A stretch of DNA of 64,000 nt from Sclerotiophoma versabilis (Eukaryota; Ascomycota; Dothideomycetes; Pleosporales; Didymellaceae): NCBI GenBank assembly GCA_012274445.1, contig JAAROD010000014.1, positions 1,233,001 to 1,297,000 on the forward strand, written 5' to 3'. Below the pieces are notes generated by a model that was not told the origin of the DNA, did not search any database, and worked only from the letters and a program-made list of their open reading frames with translations. Of this stretch, positions 21,488-32,579 are shown piece after piece. Positions within the stretch are counted from its first letter, which is position 1; the number at the start of each line of letters is the position of its first letter. The position numbers and the translations under genes are program-made.

Positions 21488-22179
21488 TATTCAACAACAT
21501 GAGCGACACATGTCATATCGATATACGTCGCACAACCAATGCTGCTACATCGCACTTTGCCACCTCGTAGAAATTGATTGTCAGTTTGCCTCGAGAGACG
21601 TACCCGCTCACTCTGCGACTGGGTATTTACAGACCACATAAAGTTCCAGGAGGTCTTTCAGGGTCCACTGCATTATGAATCTGATGTTGGAATAAGAGCG
21701 AGTGAGGATCCCAATAGGGACTGATACATGCTGTGTTGCCGGAACCTGCTCAATCAGACTTTCAGGGACTGCTTACGTGATTGGAGGTTATTTGGTCTTT
21801 TAGAGTTCCAAAGTCTCTACGCAGTCAGGCGTTTCATCCATCATAAGAGATGATGTTTATCTCTTCAAGTCCTCACGGCAACTCGCCAGCGTTTTCCCAA
21901 TACCACACAGATGCAGTTAGTGTGAACGAGACGAAAATGTAGTTCATATAAATGAAACAACGTATTATTATCCTGTACATACATATTGCTTGATACACAA
22001 GCTGTCCATTGAATCTTACATATGAATACGAAACATACTCTCATAACTTACGATACACAGCCGCCACATCCTTCCCACTACTCCAAGTGTGCACCATAGC
22101 CAATCCTTGGAACTATAACTGAACTAAATCCTGGCATCCCGTTCAAAGTATTCAATCGTCCCAGCTTCATTTGCTCCAC
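21488..22179. other. Intergenic, no gene recognised
   Basis: Convergent 3' flanks of the reductase pseudogene and the small membrane protein gene. No coding or repeat signal seen. Confidence 0.45.
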
Positions 22180-22680
22180 TCACTGCTCTTGCTCAATGTC
22201 AACACACTGCGGTTGCGCCGGCAGCACACTCCCCACCAACTGATTTGCCTGATGCAAACCCTCCAACTGATCCAACGCCTCTTGGCGCTTGGTAGTCTCC
22301 AACTCCTGCTCGATTTTTGTCTGCGTGGGAACGCGTTCAGCGTCGGCTGCGACTTCAGCCTTTTCAATATAACGGGCTTTATTCTTCGCTTCTCTCCGCT
22401 CGCGAAAGGAGCGAGGCACTTCGGTGGGTCTGCAGCGGTAGCAGACGTACAAATAGACCATGATAGGAACTAATGCGACAGCAACAGCGCCGATGGGGAA
22501 GCCTATTACTTTAGGGGAGCAGTGAAATTGGGAGGCGGAAAGAGCATCGAAGACTTCTATTGGCGTAGGTTTTGTATTGGATGCTTGTGGGTGTACGAGA
22601 ATGTGTGATTGATGTTCAGAACTCTGGGACTCTGAGTTACGTGTTGAGCGTTTGTCAGGATATACTAAATGGTTCACCAA
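22180..22680 (-). CDS. Hypothetical single-pass membrane protein with charged tail
   Basis: The 166-residue ORF has a polar N-terminus, one strong membrane segment at about residues 58-81 (GFPIGAVAVALVPIMVYLYV), a short Cys/Arg patch (CYRCRP) at the membrane edge and a long charged, probably coiled-coil tail rich in Glu, Lys, Arg and Gln. I recognise no family. It lies just downstream of the large b561-like gene on the same strand. Codon use and the clean membrane-plus-coil organisation suggest a real gene, but no intron or homology evidence is available and the start may be in another exon. Confidence 0.5.
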   Translation of the reverse strand: MVNHLVYPDKRSTRNSESQSSEHQSHILVHPQASNTKPTPIEVFDALSASQFHCSPKVIGFPIGAVAVALVPIMVYLYVCYRCRPTEVPRSFRERREAKNKARYIEKAEVAADAERVPTQTKIEQELETTKRQEALDQLEGLHQANQLVGSVLPAQPQCVDIEQEQ

Positions 22681-22870
22681 GACCTAGGCAGCTGACATCT
22701 TTGGGAGGCTATTGTGCTGTTTTAGGAACATCAATGCGGTGAACATTTGCAAATTTAATTTCAAAAGGAGTATCAGTAGATATAAAAGAGACATCTCGCT
22801 GTCGGTCTGCTTCGCGCTTAGTGTCTTGCCTCTGTCAGACAAGACCAACTAGTATTACCTCCTCGATTCA

Positions 22871-25800
22871 TCATTGATCAGAATCTCTGACTCTCACTGT
22901 ATCTCCTGGCCCGCCTGCAAAACCCCTTAGCGCATCCCCACTTTGCCTTTTGCCCGCATTCAGTGGTCTAGAGAAACTACTCGACGCACTCGAGTCCATC
23001 GGTGGCGGTGGTGGTGGAGGAAACAAGTCTGCCACAGTAACACCCTGCGTCTTTGGCGGTGACCCATAGGCTTGGTTTAGAGTAGCAGATTCTCGCTTTT
23101 GGCCACCTAGCCCAGAAGGTAACGGCGAGTTTAGTGGATTAATAAGATCGGATGAAGGACGACCTGACCTGATCTCCGGTAGCTGAGGCTTGTATCCAAC
23201 AGGTACATTGTAGTAGTCAGTATTATCGTCTATGGCGGATTTGTAGTTGTTTTGATAGTCAGCGGTCTTAGGGTAGACTCGTTCATCGAGATCGCGTTGC
23301 TCTGCCGCGGAGAGAAATGGGTTATCTCGTAGGTCCATCGACTGCTGTCGAGTTAGCTGGCGCGGGTTCTCGAAGGCCATAGGGTCTTCGGCACCTTCTT
23401 TGCGAGTCTTGGACGGCGTGCTGATGTTTTCGTCTGAGAAACCTCTCAGCTCCTCCGTATTGCGCTGGACAACTGCTGGACGCTTAAGATCGAGAGGTGA
23501 AGGTGCGTTGGAGCGCGTATCACCGAAGCCCGATTTTTCAGTAAAGTCTTTGCTCGCCTTTTCACCGGCCTCGACAATGACCATGCGCTGTACTCCAGCC
23601 TTTTCGCGTTTAGCAATGTGCTGTTCAAGCCAGCTGCGGATGCCGACCATGCCTGCAGCGGTGATCTGAACCATCAAGACGATGCCCATAAGACCTGCAA
23701 CCACGGTTGAGGTCAGGACTGCATCAACAACACAAAGTGATATCGATCGGAGTGTGGAGAAGCCGTTGATGAAATTGACTTGGCCAATTGCGAAGATGAT
23801 CTGGATGAGGATCCCGCTGATAACGTAGATCCTCTGATCAGGCGACTTGAATAGCGCAAGTGGGGCTTTGATGCCGACGAAAGTGGCAGGTTCGGGGTAA
23901 AGGGCCTCGGAACGAAGGCGAGCAATTGTGAAGCCAACCGTGGGAATGACCAAGATCAGAGCAACAAGGCCAAGGATCTGTAAAGAGTCAGCTTAGAAAT
24001 CATCGTGTGAGAAGGTGCAATTACGCCATGCACGTCTCTGAAATGTCGCGAATTTCCCATACCAACCACACCAAGCACAAGGCCGATTATGGCAGTGATT
24101 GCGAACCCGATTAGTAGACCGAGGCGCCACTTCTTGTTCTTGACTTCGTTGACAGGGTAGCCGGCCAGGACAGAAAGGCGCCAGACAACGCCAAGTATGA
24201 GGTAAAAGGGTAACAGGAGAAGGAAAGCCAGCCCAATGAACAACACTGAGAATTGGTTAGCCGAGACACTCTGTCTTTTGAAAAAGTAGCTTACCGTGAA
24301 GCGCTGTGATTATAGCGAAAGGAATAACTGGCAGCCCGTTGACCGAAAGCTCCGCGGCTCTGAGCATGATGCGGAACGTGTTGCCTTCTGATTTGAACTC
24401 CACAGGCCCTGGTGGCAAGGAGCCTATGGCTCGTGGATCAAAAGGTACGCTCATCATATCCATCATGCTCGGCTTTTTCTTACTAGCAGTAAACGCACCT
24501 AGGGCTGCAGAAGCAAGGCCGCCTATGCCCTCACAGGAAAGGGTGTCGATAGCCAGCTGGCCGCCAGTCATGATGGTGCCCTCGTTGATAGCTAGCGGGA
24601 AGCTTGAGTCTTGGTTAGTATCATTTTGAGTTTGGCGTTGCTTGAGAGGGCTGTATGGGACTGTCCATCGTTAGTTCAATTGATAAGTCTAGAGCAATAT
24701 AGGTTTCTTACCAATAGCTGCCTCACCCGCCGGCATGTTCACGTCGCGCTCCTTGACTGGGAACGATCTCTTGTTGTTGGCATTCTGTTTGAATTTCTTC
24801 AACACTTCGCCAACCAAGATGGTTCCTTCGCCCGTGATACCACGTGCAAAGGCTATAGCAGAACCATTCAACGAATCATTGAATTTTGAAGGATCCAATA
24901 CAGGAACGTTCATCAGCGCGTCGTCTGAGAAGTTGCCATTGATAAGGTTTTGAGCGCCACCGACAGACGATAGGGCAGTCGATACACCCTCGATAGCTCC
25001 TCGAGCAAATCCTTCGGCGGCCTTTGCTACGTCGATGTTCTTGATGAACTGCGGTTGGTTCTTCGAGAGCATTGTTTGGGCTGTTTGGAGGAAGGTACTG
25101 TTGAGCAAGAAGTTGGACAAAAGGTTCTGTGTGAAAGCCTGGGCTGCCATGGCAGGTTGCATATTGCCGCTGCTTGCGTTGCCAACTTGCGCCATCAGAG
25201 GCATGGCACTCGCCGACTTCAATGCGAGCCCAATCGCCAGTCCCATTCCGATGCCTGATCCGGCACCTCCGGCAAGTGATGGCAGCAAGTTAGGGTCCAG
25301 CATGGTTGGAAGGTTGGCTGGAAGCTTCAAGTTGCCCGCGAGGCTTGCAATATCAACGCCGCTGAGAAGAGACTGGCTCAGACCCTTGGTGAATTGGTTG
25401 ACAGTCCCAGGAAGGTCAACGCCTTGCAGTGGGTCCGGAGAGGCCTGACGCTTTGCTGACAGGTTCTTCGATTGACCGGATTGGACCAATCCAAGGCCAT
25501 TCCTTGCTCCCTCCCCAAGACCGTTCCCGGCAGCTGCAGCAAGCTGGGGTAATTGCTGCATGAGTGAGGAGGCAATTCCACTCCCTCCCGCGCCTTTCAT
25601 CAACGCTTGGAAATCGATATTCGATACAATCGGGGTGGTTACTCCCAGACCCAAGTTGCCTGCTATTGCTTCGATGCCTGAGGCGTTAGACGGCCCAAAT
25701 TCCTCGGTTGTCAAGTTGAAGGCTTTCGCAGTCGAATTGCCAATGCCAGACGCCAACGCGAATGCAGCGGACGCTATGGGTAGACTCATGAGCATACCGC

Positions 25801-26508
25801 CACCACCTTTACCAACTGCCGGGGCAATGAGCCCAGACACTCCACTTCCAAGGTTCTGGGCGGCGAGGTTGAGGCCTGTAGCAGTAGCATTGAAGGTGGT
25901 TGCGACTCTCGTGGCCTGTGCTGCAGCTGAGGCCATGTCGGTCAAGTTCAGACCCGTCGTTGCGCCAACACTGTTCACGTCAGTCGAGTCACATGTTACA
26001 TGTAATCCACGTACCCAACACCAATGCCCAGAAATAACGCAGGGGTCGCGATGCCTTTTGTAAGTGCCGAGCCAATATTCCCAGCGATACCGGCGATTCC
26101 TCCCGTGGCATTGAAACCCAACAGATTCCCAACAGCTGAAGTGAAGCTGTCCAGCAGTCCACGCTTCTCGTTCCTAATGTCGTTCCTCTTGCGAAGCTCC
26201 GTGATACTGTCTGTCAATGATGATCCAAATTCCTCCATGCTTCCAACCCCAAATCTTTGTCCAAAATCGCTTGAGGTGTGTGCAATGGACTCCGTGAGCT
26301 CCAGTAAAGCATGATGTAGCCGTGCATCATCTTGGAGCGCTGTAATGGTGTCCACGGATAAGAAATTAGTTAATTGTTCCGGGTACGGATCTTCACTGTG
26401 GGCGAAGATGTATCGATCGTAGCCGAGTCCAAGGAAGGTGAATAGAAGCCCTGCGGTTGCAAAGGCTGCAAGCAGCAGGTACCAGACCGGCTTTCCAGAA
26501 GCCAACAT
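22871..26508 (-). CDS. Large membrane protein with a cytochrome b561-like C-terminal half
   Basis: Five exons (26508-26015, 25970-24712, 24660-24295, 24245-24025, 23977-22871) join in frame to 1148 residues with 44-51 nt introns. Order: an N-terminal signal anchor (about residues 8-30); a roughly 450-residue Ala/Gly/Leu/Asn-rich region of short glycine-spaced hydrophobic repeats; five to six membrane segments; and a cytosolic tail with a run of seven prolines (LFPPPPPPPMD), many Ser/Arg sites and acidic stretches. The membrane block has two His at helix starts, ITALHGVLFIGLAF and RDVHGILGLVALIL, an arrangement like the haem-ligand histidines of cytochrome b561/ferric-reductase-like domains. 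That fold is my inference; other conserved ligands were not confirmed. I know no named family for the whole protein. Confidence 0.7.
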
Positions 26509-28153
26509 TATTAAAAGTCGTAAAGGGTATCTTAAATGGTCGTCAATACATGAAGTGGAGTGATGAAGGTAGTTTGCCTGGGGCCTGCCACGGCGACAGC
26601 ATTTCCAGATAGATTTGCTAGGAAACGTGTACCTGCAACCATGGACCTCTTCGATACTATATCTTAGGCCAAAGCAGCTGACGTGGTGAGGGTGTGTTTG
26701 CTAAGACTGTGACGTGTGAAACATGCTCAGCCTCATCTTGGTCTGTGATTGAGCGCAGAAGGGTACATAGAAGCACTAAGACTGGAACGTACGAACGAAT
26801 TGGTCTGGAGGGTTCAAAGTAGATCCCTGTATGGATCAGCAGATCGATACGTATCTTGAAGGTAGAAGAGTAATGTCGCCGCGTCTCACGAATCACAATG
26901 CTGCATGCCTTTGAGGGATGAGTGTGCATAAGAAACCAAAGAAACAACCAATGAATCGCAGATGAAGATGAGAAAGTACCAAAATGTTGGAAAAGCGAAA
27001 CTGGGAGACTGAAACAATTCGACGGCTTTTTCTGGGATTACCTAGTGTCGTTCTCGGGATGCGCATCATTCTGTTTGGTGATGCGACGGATTTGAGACGC
27101 GCATCCTGAACCAATCGCGTCAATGTGTTTGAGCACCGCGCGAGCAACAAGGCAGCTAGGCAAGCGAGAGGAAGCAGAAGGTCTACAGAAACATTGAAGG
27201 ACAGGATGCGCTGCACGCGTTGTGATTAAGAAACGAAACAGAAAGTGTGGTCACGCCACTGTGGTACCGGAAGTTTGAATTGCCGACGTTCACCGTCTGC
27301 CCTCACCTGCACCTTTCAAAACTAACAATCACTACAAAGAGCTGTAGGTATACCAGATGCTCGCAACTTTAATTCTATAACTCTTTCTTTACGTTTACAC
27401 TGCATAATGCTGAGAAGTAAGGTCGGGGATATTCCTTACCGAGAAATAGTTTCAGACGTTTGCACTACAGTGGTAGCTTTCGCCGGCCTCGCATTCTGAA
27501 TATCGGTTTAGCCCCGGAGCGTCCGTGCTCCGCGGAGCTTGTTACAAGTGTATATATCGGCGTTCCGTTCCGTTTGTGGAGTACCGGGCGAGGTCGTTCG
27601 GGTGACCGTAACTGCCGCTATAGATACCTAGCTTATAAGGTACTTATCGACATTATGTGACACTCCCATACCACGCTCGGACCCTTCCACACCGTGAGAA
27701 GGAACATGTAGTTGTTTATTCTTACACATGGCGTATCAGATCTGGCGAAGAAGGCCCATCTCTCACCATGCTGGCCGAAGTCCACTTTCGTAACATCACC
27801 TTTGCCTTGTCCCGCCAGGAGTTTGGTGCTTGCATCTCCCCTGCTACCCGCTTCCAGTATGCTGAACCTTTTACGCCAGTACTGGTCAACCTGGATTCGT
27901 GCACAGAGTTGGGTCGCACGCCAATATTAGGCGAACAGTCTTGCAATTCATGAAAAGCTATGCCAATTAGTTGACGAGGCTGGTGAATAACGTCTGGCTT
28001 CGCTGAATAAAGTGGCAGCTGGGGTCGTGGCGGCTTCGTCGACTTTTGCCAGGCGCGCAGTATCTCCACATGACGCTCGACCATGTTGGCCGTAGTTCCT
28101 TGATTGCGGAGAATTTTGCGCTTAAAGACCTCCTTCCAGATCAAGGTCACATG
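26509..28153. other. No gene recognised; upstream region of the b561-like gene
   Basis: Short minus-strand ORFs at 26657-26947 and 26893-27216 have hydrophobic stretches but no convincing gene structure. Nothing recognisable is seen at 27240-28150. Confidence 0.4.
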
Positions 28154-28393
28154 TTATCTGTGGTAGAAGCCCACCTTTACGGCCAGGTTCAAGAAGAATT
28201 CCTTCAGCATCAGGACAACCTCGATCAACACAGCTCCAACGACGATGGGTACAATCATAGTCAGGGCCGGATTGCTTGAGGTTGTATGCGAAGTGCTGTT
28301 CTGGGTCGCAGTCTCCCCCAGAGAGGCCATGCATGTGTGTATACGTGCATCCAGGCTTGGTGATGTGCAGTGTGACGATTTCTGTGGTGGCAT
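28154..28393 (-). CDS. Possible small single-pass membrane protein
   Basis: A 79-residue ORF with a polar Ser/Thr-rich N-terminus and one clear membrane segment (TMIVPIVVGAVLIEVVLML) followed by a short basic end. No family is recognised. A larger overlapping ORF in another frame (28122-28559) is less protein-like. It could be the last exon of a spliced gene extending toward 28560, or chance. Confidence 0.25.
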   Translation of the reverse strand: MPPQKSSHCTSPSLDARIHTCMASLGETATQNSTSHTTSSNPALTMIVPIVVGAVLIEVVLMLKEFFLNLAVKVGFYHR

Positions 28394-28889
28394 ACTGACG
28401 AGAAGTAACAGATCGACAGAATCCCGACTGTGAGATAACGGAAGAATGGTACCTGGGCGTTACTCTGACAATGTAGGCTGCCAACGACGGAAAGGGCATG
28501 TTTGCGCCTGGATTGAAAGTACCGCACGATGAGCGAACAAGACGAACAATGACAAGCACAAAGCAGATAGATATTGTACGCAGACCGAGAATAACTCGAA
28601 ACGGTCAAATAAGAAACAAGAAAAACAAACCGATGTGCTGAAAGGCGTGGCGGGCGGGGTGTGGTGGTCTGGCGTAGTTTGGGCTTCGGTTCTGGAGGTA
28701 GACGGCAAGGCGGCATGACGCCGATGAGGTGAGGAGAAGCGGAAAAATCTACGTCACTAGTCACGACACGGTATCTTTCGAGCGTCACCCCATCTTCTTT
28801 CGTATATTGTCGTTTGTTGTTTCTGTTTCGCTGCATTCAGCTGCATTGCACGCATCTGGTCTCTATTTGCATTGACTTTCCCCTTCTTC

Positions 28890-29120
28890 ATGATGGCCAG
28901 CCAGCAGCTCGAACAGGCGTATGAGAAGTACCGCTATGAAGCCCTCTTCGGCGTCTGGCTTGTTGTGACCGGTGCAACCTTTATGCGCATCAAGCGTCAG
29001 CCTTACTCCACTCGTCTCAAGGTCGAACAGTACGAGAGCATCTTCAAGGGAACGTCACTCGGTGCCATCGTGCTTGGTCTTGGCATGTCGCCAAAGCGTG
29101 GAATGAGGCGTGTTGCGTAG
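28890..29120 (+). CDS. Small two-helix protein, possibly mitochondrial (weak HIG1-like look)
   Basis: The ORF from ATG 28890 (a second ATG follows at once) encodes 76 residues: a charged helix rich in Glu/Tyr/Lys, a membrane segment (ALFGVWLVVTGATFM), a basic loop (RIKRQPYSTRLK), an EQYES segment and a second hydrophobic segment (GTSLGAIVLGLGM) with a basic end. A short hairpin with a basic loop recalls HIG1-domain proteins of respiratory complexes, but the family motif is not clearly present. I treat it as a conserved-looking hypothetical protein. Confidence 0.5.
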   Translation: MMASQQLEQAYEKYRYEALFGVWLVVTGATFMRIKRQPYSTRLKVEQYESIFKGTSLGAIVLGLGMSPKRGMRRVA

Positions 29121-29367
29121 AGCCCACAAGCAGCAAAACGTCGGAGACAACCCCAGAAGCTCCCGGCATCCATCTCCGCCGCATGGAGATCAACGCAAGG
29201 AAGTCGAGTCCAGAGTCTGAAGCAGTGGTCAATTGTTGGCCACTTGCTGCCGCTGGGAAGACCGCTGGTTGACAGGCTTGGCATCTCCGCAACTTCACAT
29301 GCCAGTCGCCAGCACCCATCGTTCCTTCATCGCCCTCGCGGCGGCAAGAGCACCTACAGCATCAACA

Positions 29368-30177
29368 ATGTTGTTCCGCTTGGGAGGAGTGAGCATCGAG
29401 CTCAACCCTTGGAACCCGCTGTATGCAGTAGCACCGTTCATTATCGTGGTGGTCTCGGTTCCACTGGCCATCTTCGCGACGGTCACCACATCCATCGCGC
29501 TTTCTCTACTGGCTTTTCGCGGCTTCGTAGTCTATACGCAACTAGGCACTGCACTTTTGGGTGCCTGGCTATCTCCACCGCTGTCGAAGCCCATTCCTCT
29601 CCAGCATCAGCCCCCATCCCCCGAGCGATCGTCTCCGCCGCGTAACCGCAACCGACGAAGTAGTAGCAATGGCAGTGGAACATCTTCACGGGACACAGCA
29701 GTGCCTCCTGCACGCCTTGGGCCAAAGAGTGGGTCCTTTACAGCTTTGCTGGGCGAAGGCGGGCTCACACGTGACTACGAGGGCGTGGGTGGTTGGAGAG
29801 ATACCGGCAATGAAGATGAGGAAGCGTTATGGATGGGCATCAATTCGAGGTTGCAGTTGCCCGCTGCCATACCTGGTCGTCGACATCAACGAAGGCATAC
29901 AGGTGGGCAGAGTCCGAACCAACGATGGAGCTGGAGCCCAGAGGCCTTCCGTATGAGCCCTGTCCAGAGCAGAGCAAGGACGCCGAACCGAGTCGTGGCA
30001 AACGAGGGATACGACAATGGCGATTACTTCCCTCGACAACCTATGAACAGTGATCGCTCCACCAGCACGGCTTCAGATCCTGTGAAGCGGCACAGCCGAA
30101 GACCGAGTGGCAGTGGCAGCAGCATCGCAAGCGTAGCCTCAGCTATTATGGCACCCGTTAAGGAAGCTGGAGAGTGA
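29368..30177 (+). CDS. Hypothetical membrane-anchored protein with long disordered tail
   Basis: From ATG 29368 the ORF encodes 269 residues. The first third has two or three hydrophobic segments (APFIIVVVSVPLAIFATVTT and following); the rest is Ser/Pro/Arg-rich and probably disordered, with recognisable short blocks such as GINSRLQLPAAIPGRRH and WSWSPEAFR that look conserved rather than random. The open frame continues upstream to 29233, but those residues are low-quality. No family name is known to me. Confidence 0.6.
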   Translation: MLFRLGGVSIELNPWNPLYAVAPFIIVVVSVPLAIFATVTTSIALSLLAFRGFVVYTQLGTALLGAWLSPPLSKPIPLQHQPPSPERSSPPRNRNRRSSSNGSGTSSRDTAVPPARLGPKSGSFTALLGEGGLTRDYEGVGGWRDTGNEDEEALWMGINSRLQLPAAIPGRRHQRRHTGGQSPNQRWSWSPEAFRMSPVQSRARTPNRVVANEGYDNGDYFPRQPMNSDRSTSTASDPVKRHSRRPSGSGSSIASVASAIMAPVKEAGE

Positions 30178-31620
30178 GCTTTTCACCCAGCCAATAGGAT
30201 TGACGTATCGCCGTCTGCTCGTGAACGCTGAAGGCGTCACCACCGCTGCCCACTATTCACGACGCCTCGCAGATCAGCATCAGTTGTCAAAGTACGTGAT
30301 GAGGTCCCGGCACCGATTCATAGGCAAGGAATGGTGCATACACGCCACCACCAAAGCCCTCGCAACTAAAATCCACGGTTTCATCCAATCCATTCTGCAG
30401 CACAGGCCATGCTCGACATAACAGGATTTCTCAGCGCACGCTGGGTTTGCAGCTTCGTGACAGAGCCTGAGTGGAAGGTCGTGACAGTAGTCTTGGCTGT
30501 CCTCTACTTAGTCAGTTTCCTATCATTTACGGGCCATTGTCAAGTTTAGGCAGACACGCGTTCAGCGTACTGCAACGCAACCTTCCTCCTTCCTGTCTAC
30601 TCCTTGGCCGGTCATACTGCATACTGTGTCTGTTGAACTATCGACTGTACTGTTCGCTCGCATCCACCTGTACACAGCTGCTGATGTCGGACTGCGTGAT
30701 TATCAGTCAAAGACATTGGATTTTGTCCTTACCTTAGATATCGACATCATTTTCGTCTCGTCAATCAATTTATACTCAGACACATACGCAGCGACATGAT
30801 GATATGTTGTGATTCAGCGTGTGCAATCTCACACAGCCTAAGACCTATCGTGAAACATCCCCTTCTCCCGACACACGCCCTTACGACACACGTTCACCAT
30901 GTATACCCTCACCACCGAACTTGGCGCCTACTGCGCTCGTTCTTGCAGCCGCATTCCCATCTTCGCGATGTGCACATCGACGTGCAACGCAGAGCAAGCG
31001 AAGTTGAACAGGACAGGGCCCAGCGGCGAAGAATCGAGTGCAGCGACATTTCAGCTCAGCACACAAGCAGATCGCGCTATCGGGCGCTGTTGCCGCGACT
31101 TATCATCGCAACTCGTTGTCGTAACTCGTTGTGTATGCAGCTGTGCAATTCGATGCGCGAACCAACTTCACCGTACACAAGCTTTCCAGACCTCGGCGCG
31201 TCGTCTCTACTCTCTCGCGCAGCATGGAAAACAGTTTTTTCCCTCGGTAAGACCATACGAGACGAGGGCGTCGAGGCGATGCGTTAGGATATGCAGTGCA
31301 TGTTCCGTTCTGGGGCGAAGGCGGAATGAAACGGAGTGAAGACAAGAGGCGGATGCGGGTTTGTAGGGTTCAGGCTTGTCGCCTAGTCAGGTCATTCAGC
31401 GTGTGTTTGGTATTGCTCTGGCATAGCACGGGGATTATGGCTCACTGCACCAGACACATTCTCAAATCCAATGCATCTATCTACCAGACACTCCCAGCCG
31501 GCAGGCAGCGTTCCCAGCAGTTAGTTAGTACTACCGTAGGCACAGCAGCGAAGACTAACTGCAGGTACAAGGTGGAAGATGATAGCAGATGCGTTACACT
31601 ATGCAGTAAGTGTGATATAC
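30178..31620. other. No gene accepted; possible first exon near 31.0-31.24 kb
   Basis: Several overlapping ORFs on both strands lie at 30796-31345. One plus-strand frame ends in a mitochondrial-presequence-like stretch (QTSARRLYSLAQHG) before a GTAAGA donor at about 31243, which could be a first exon, but I found no partner exon. Confidence 0.3.
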
Positions 31621-32220
31621 AGTAGATATACATAGTTAGTTAGGTAAGTGTGTAATATACTTAAGAATTATATATAGTTATATAACTATAAGTTTAAAGA
31701 AAAAGAGATACATAAAAGTTATTAGTATAGAATAGATAGGTATATAGTGTTAAAACAGGAATAATTAGAAATATGTGTGTGTTTTATATATTATCTAGTA
31801 GTCTAGTAGAGAGGTTACTTAATTCTATATATAATTATTTCTATATTTTTTTCTTTTTAGAATTATATAATACTCTAAGAGCACTGTTCTTCTAGGTCTA
31901 TAGAAATACTAAAATAGAAAAAAGGTTAGTATTAAATATTAAATATTACTAAATTATATTATTATATTTCTATAATTATCTAGCAACTAAAAAGAGTTAT
32001 AAATAGTAAGATATGTTACAATTAGCTACTCTCTTCTTTACTCTTTTATTTTAATCTTTCTATATTATACTTATAACAAGTTAACAACTATATAGCAAGG
32101 GTAATACTAGATTTATAGCATTTAAGCTTATAGATTATAAATAAAAATACTACATTATAAAAAGGATATAACAGAGACCTCTACATTATACCACGTATAG
32201 GTAGTAGATATAAGCACTAA
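31621..32220. repeat. Very AT-rich, CG-depleted island (probable RIP-degraded repeat)
   Basis: About 600 bp composed mostly of A and T, rich in TA, CTAG and TAG steps. I count one CG dinucleotide (in CACGTATAG near 32194), while flanking DNA is CG-rich. No ORF is present. This is the composition left by repeat-induced point mutation of a transposon. Confidence 0.6.
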
Positions 32221-32579
32221 GTAGGTATTGCAGATGAAATGTACTCTAGATGTGCTACGGTAGAAAGTAGTGTAGGTGCATATTGTATTGTCTTGGTTAC
32301 TGGGCAGCTGTATTGCTCCGCATATTCATTCTCACTGTCTTCAATCTTACCATCTTCTTCAGTGCGAACCATAATACCATTGAGGTATACTCGAGTAACA
32401 ACTAGGATCAGACAGGCTGGTTGCCTGCAGTGTAATAGCGCCCAACGCCCGTTCGCCGAGGCGATTTCAATGCAACCTATTCGTTTCCGCGCAGTGCGCA
32501 GAGTAGGCTTAATTCAAAAACAAATGTTCCTTCCTCTTCCCCTCCGTCCCCGCATCTGCCGACTCTGGTTCCACAGATA

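Noticed and set aside
24661..24711. A separate short exon with stop between exons 2 and 3 of the b561-like gene
   Set aside because: Using the first acceptor (GGACAG) gives a continuous frame through to the next exon, so no extra intron is needed.
30796..31345. Overlapping ORFs on both strands, one with a presequence-like stretch
   Set aside because: No family match and no second exon found; kept only as a note in the intergenic entry.
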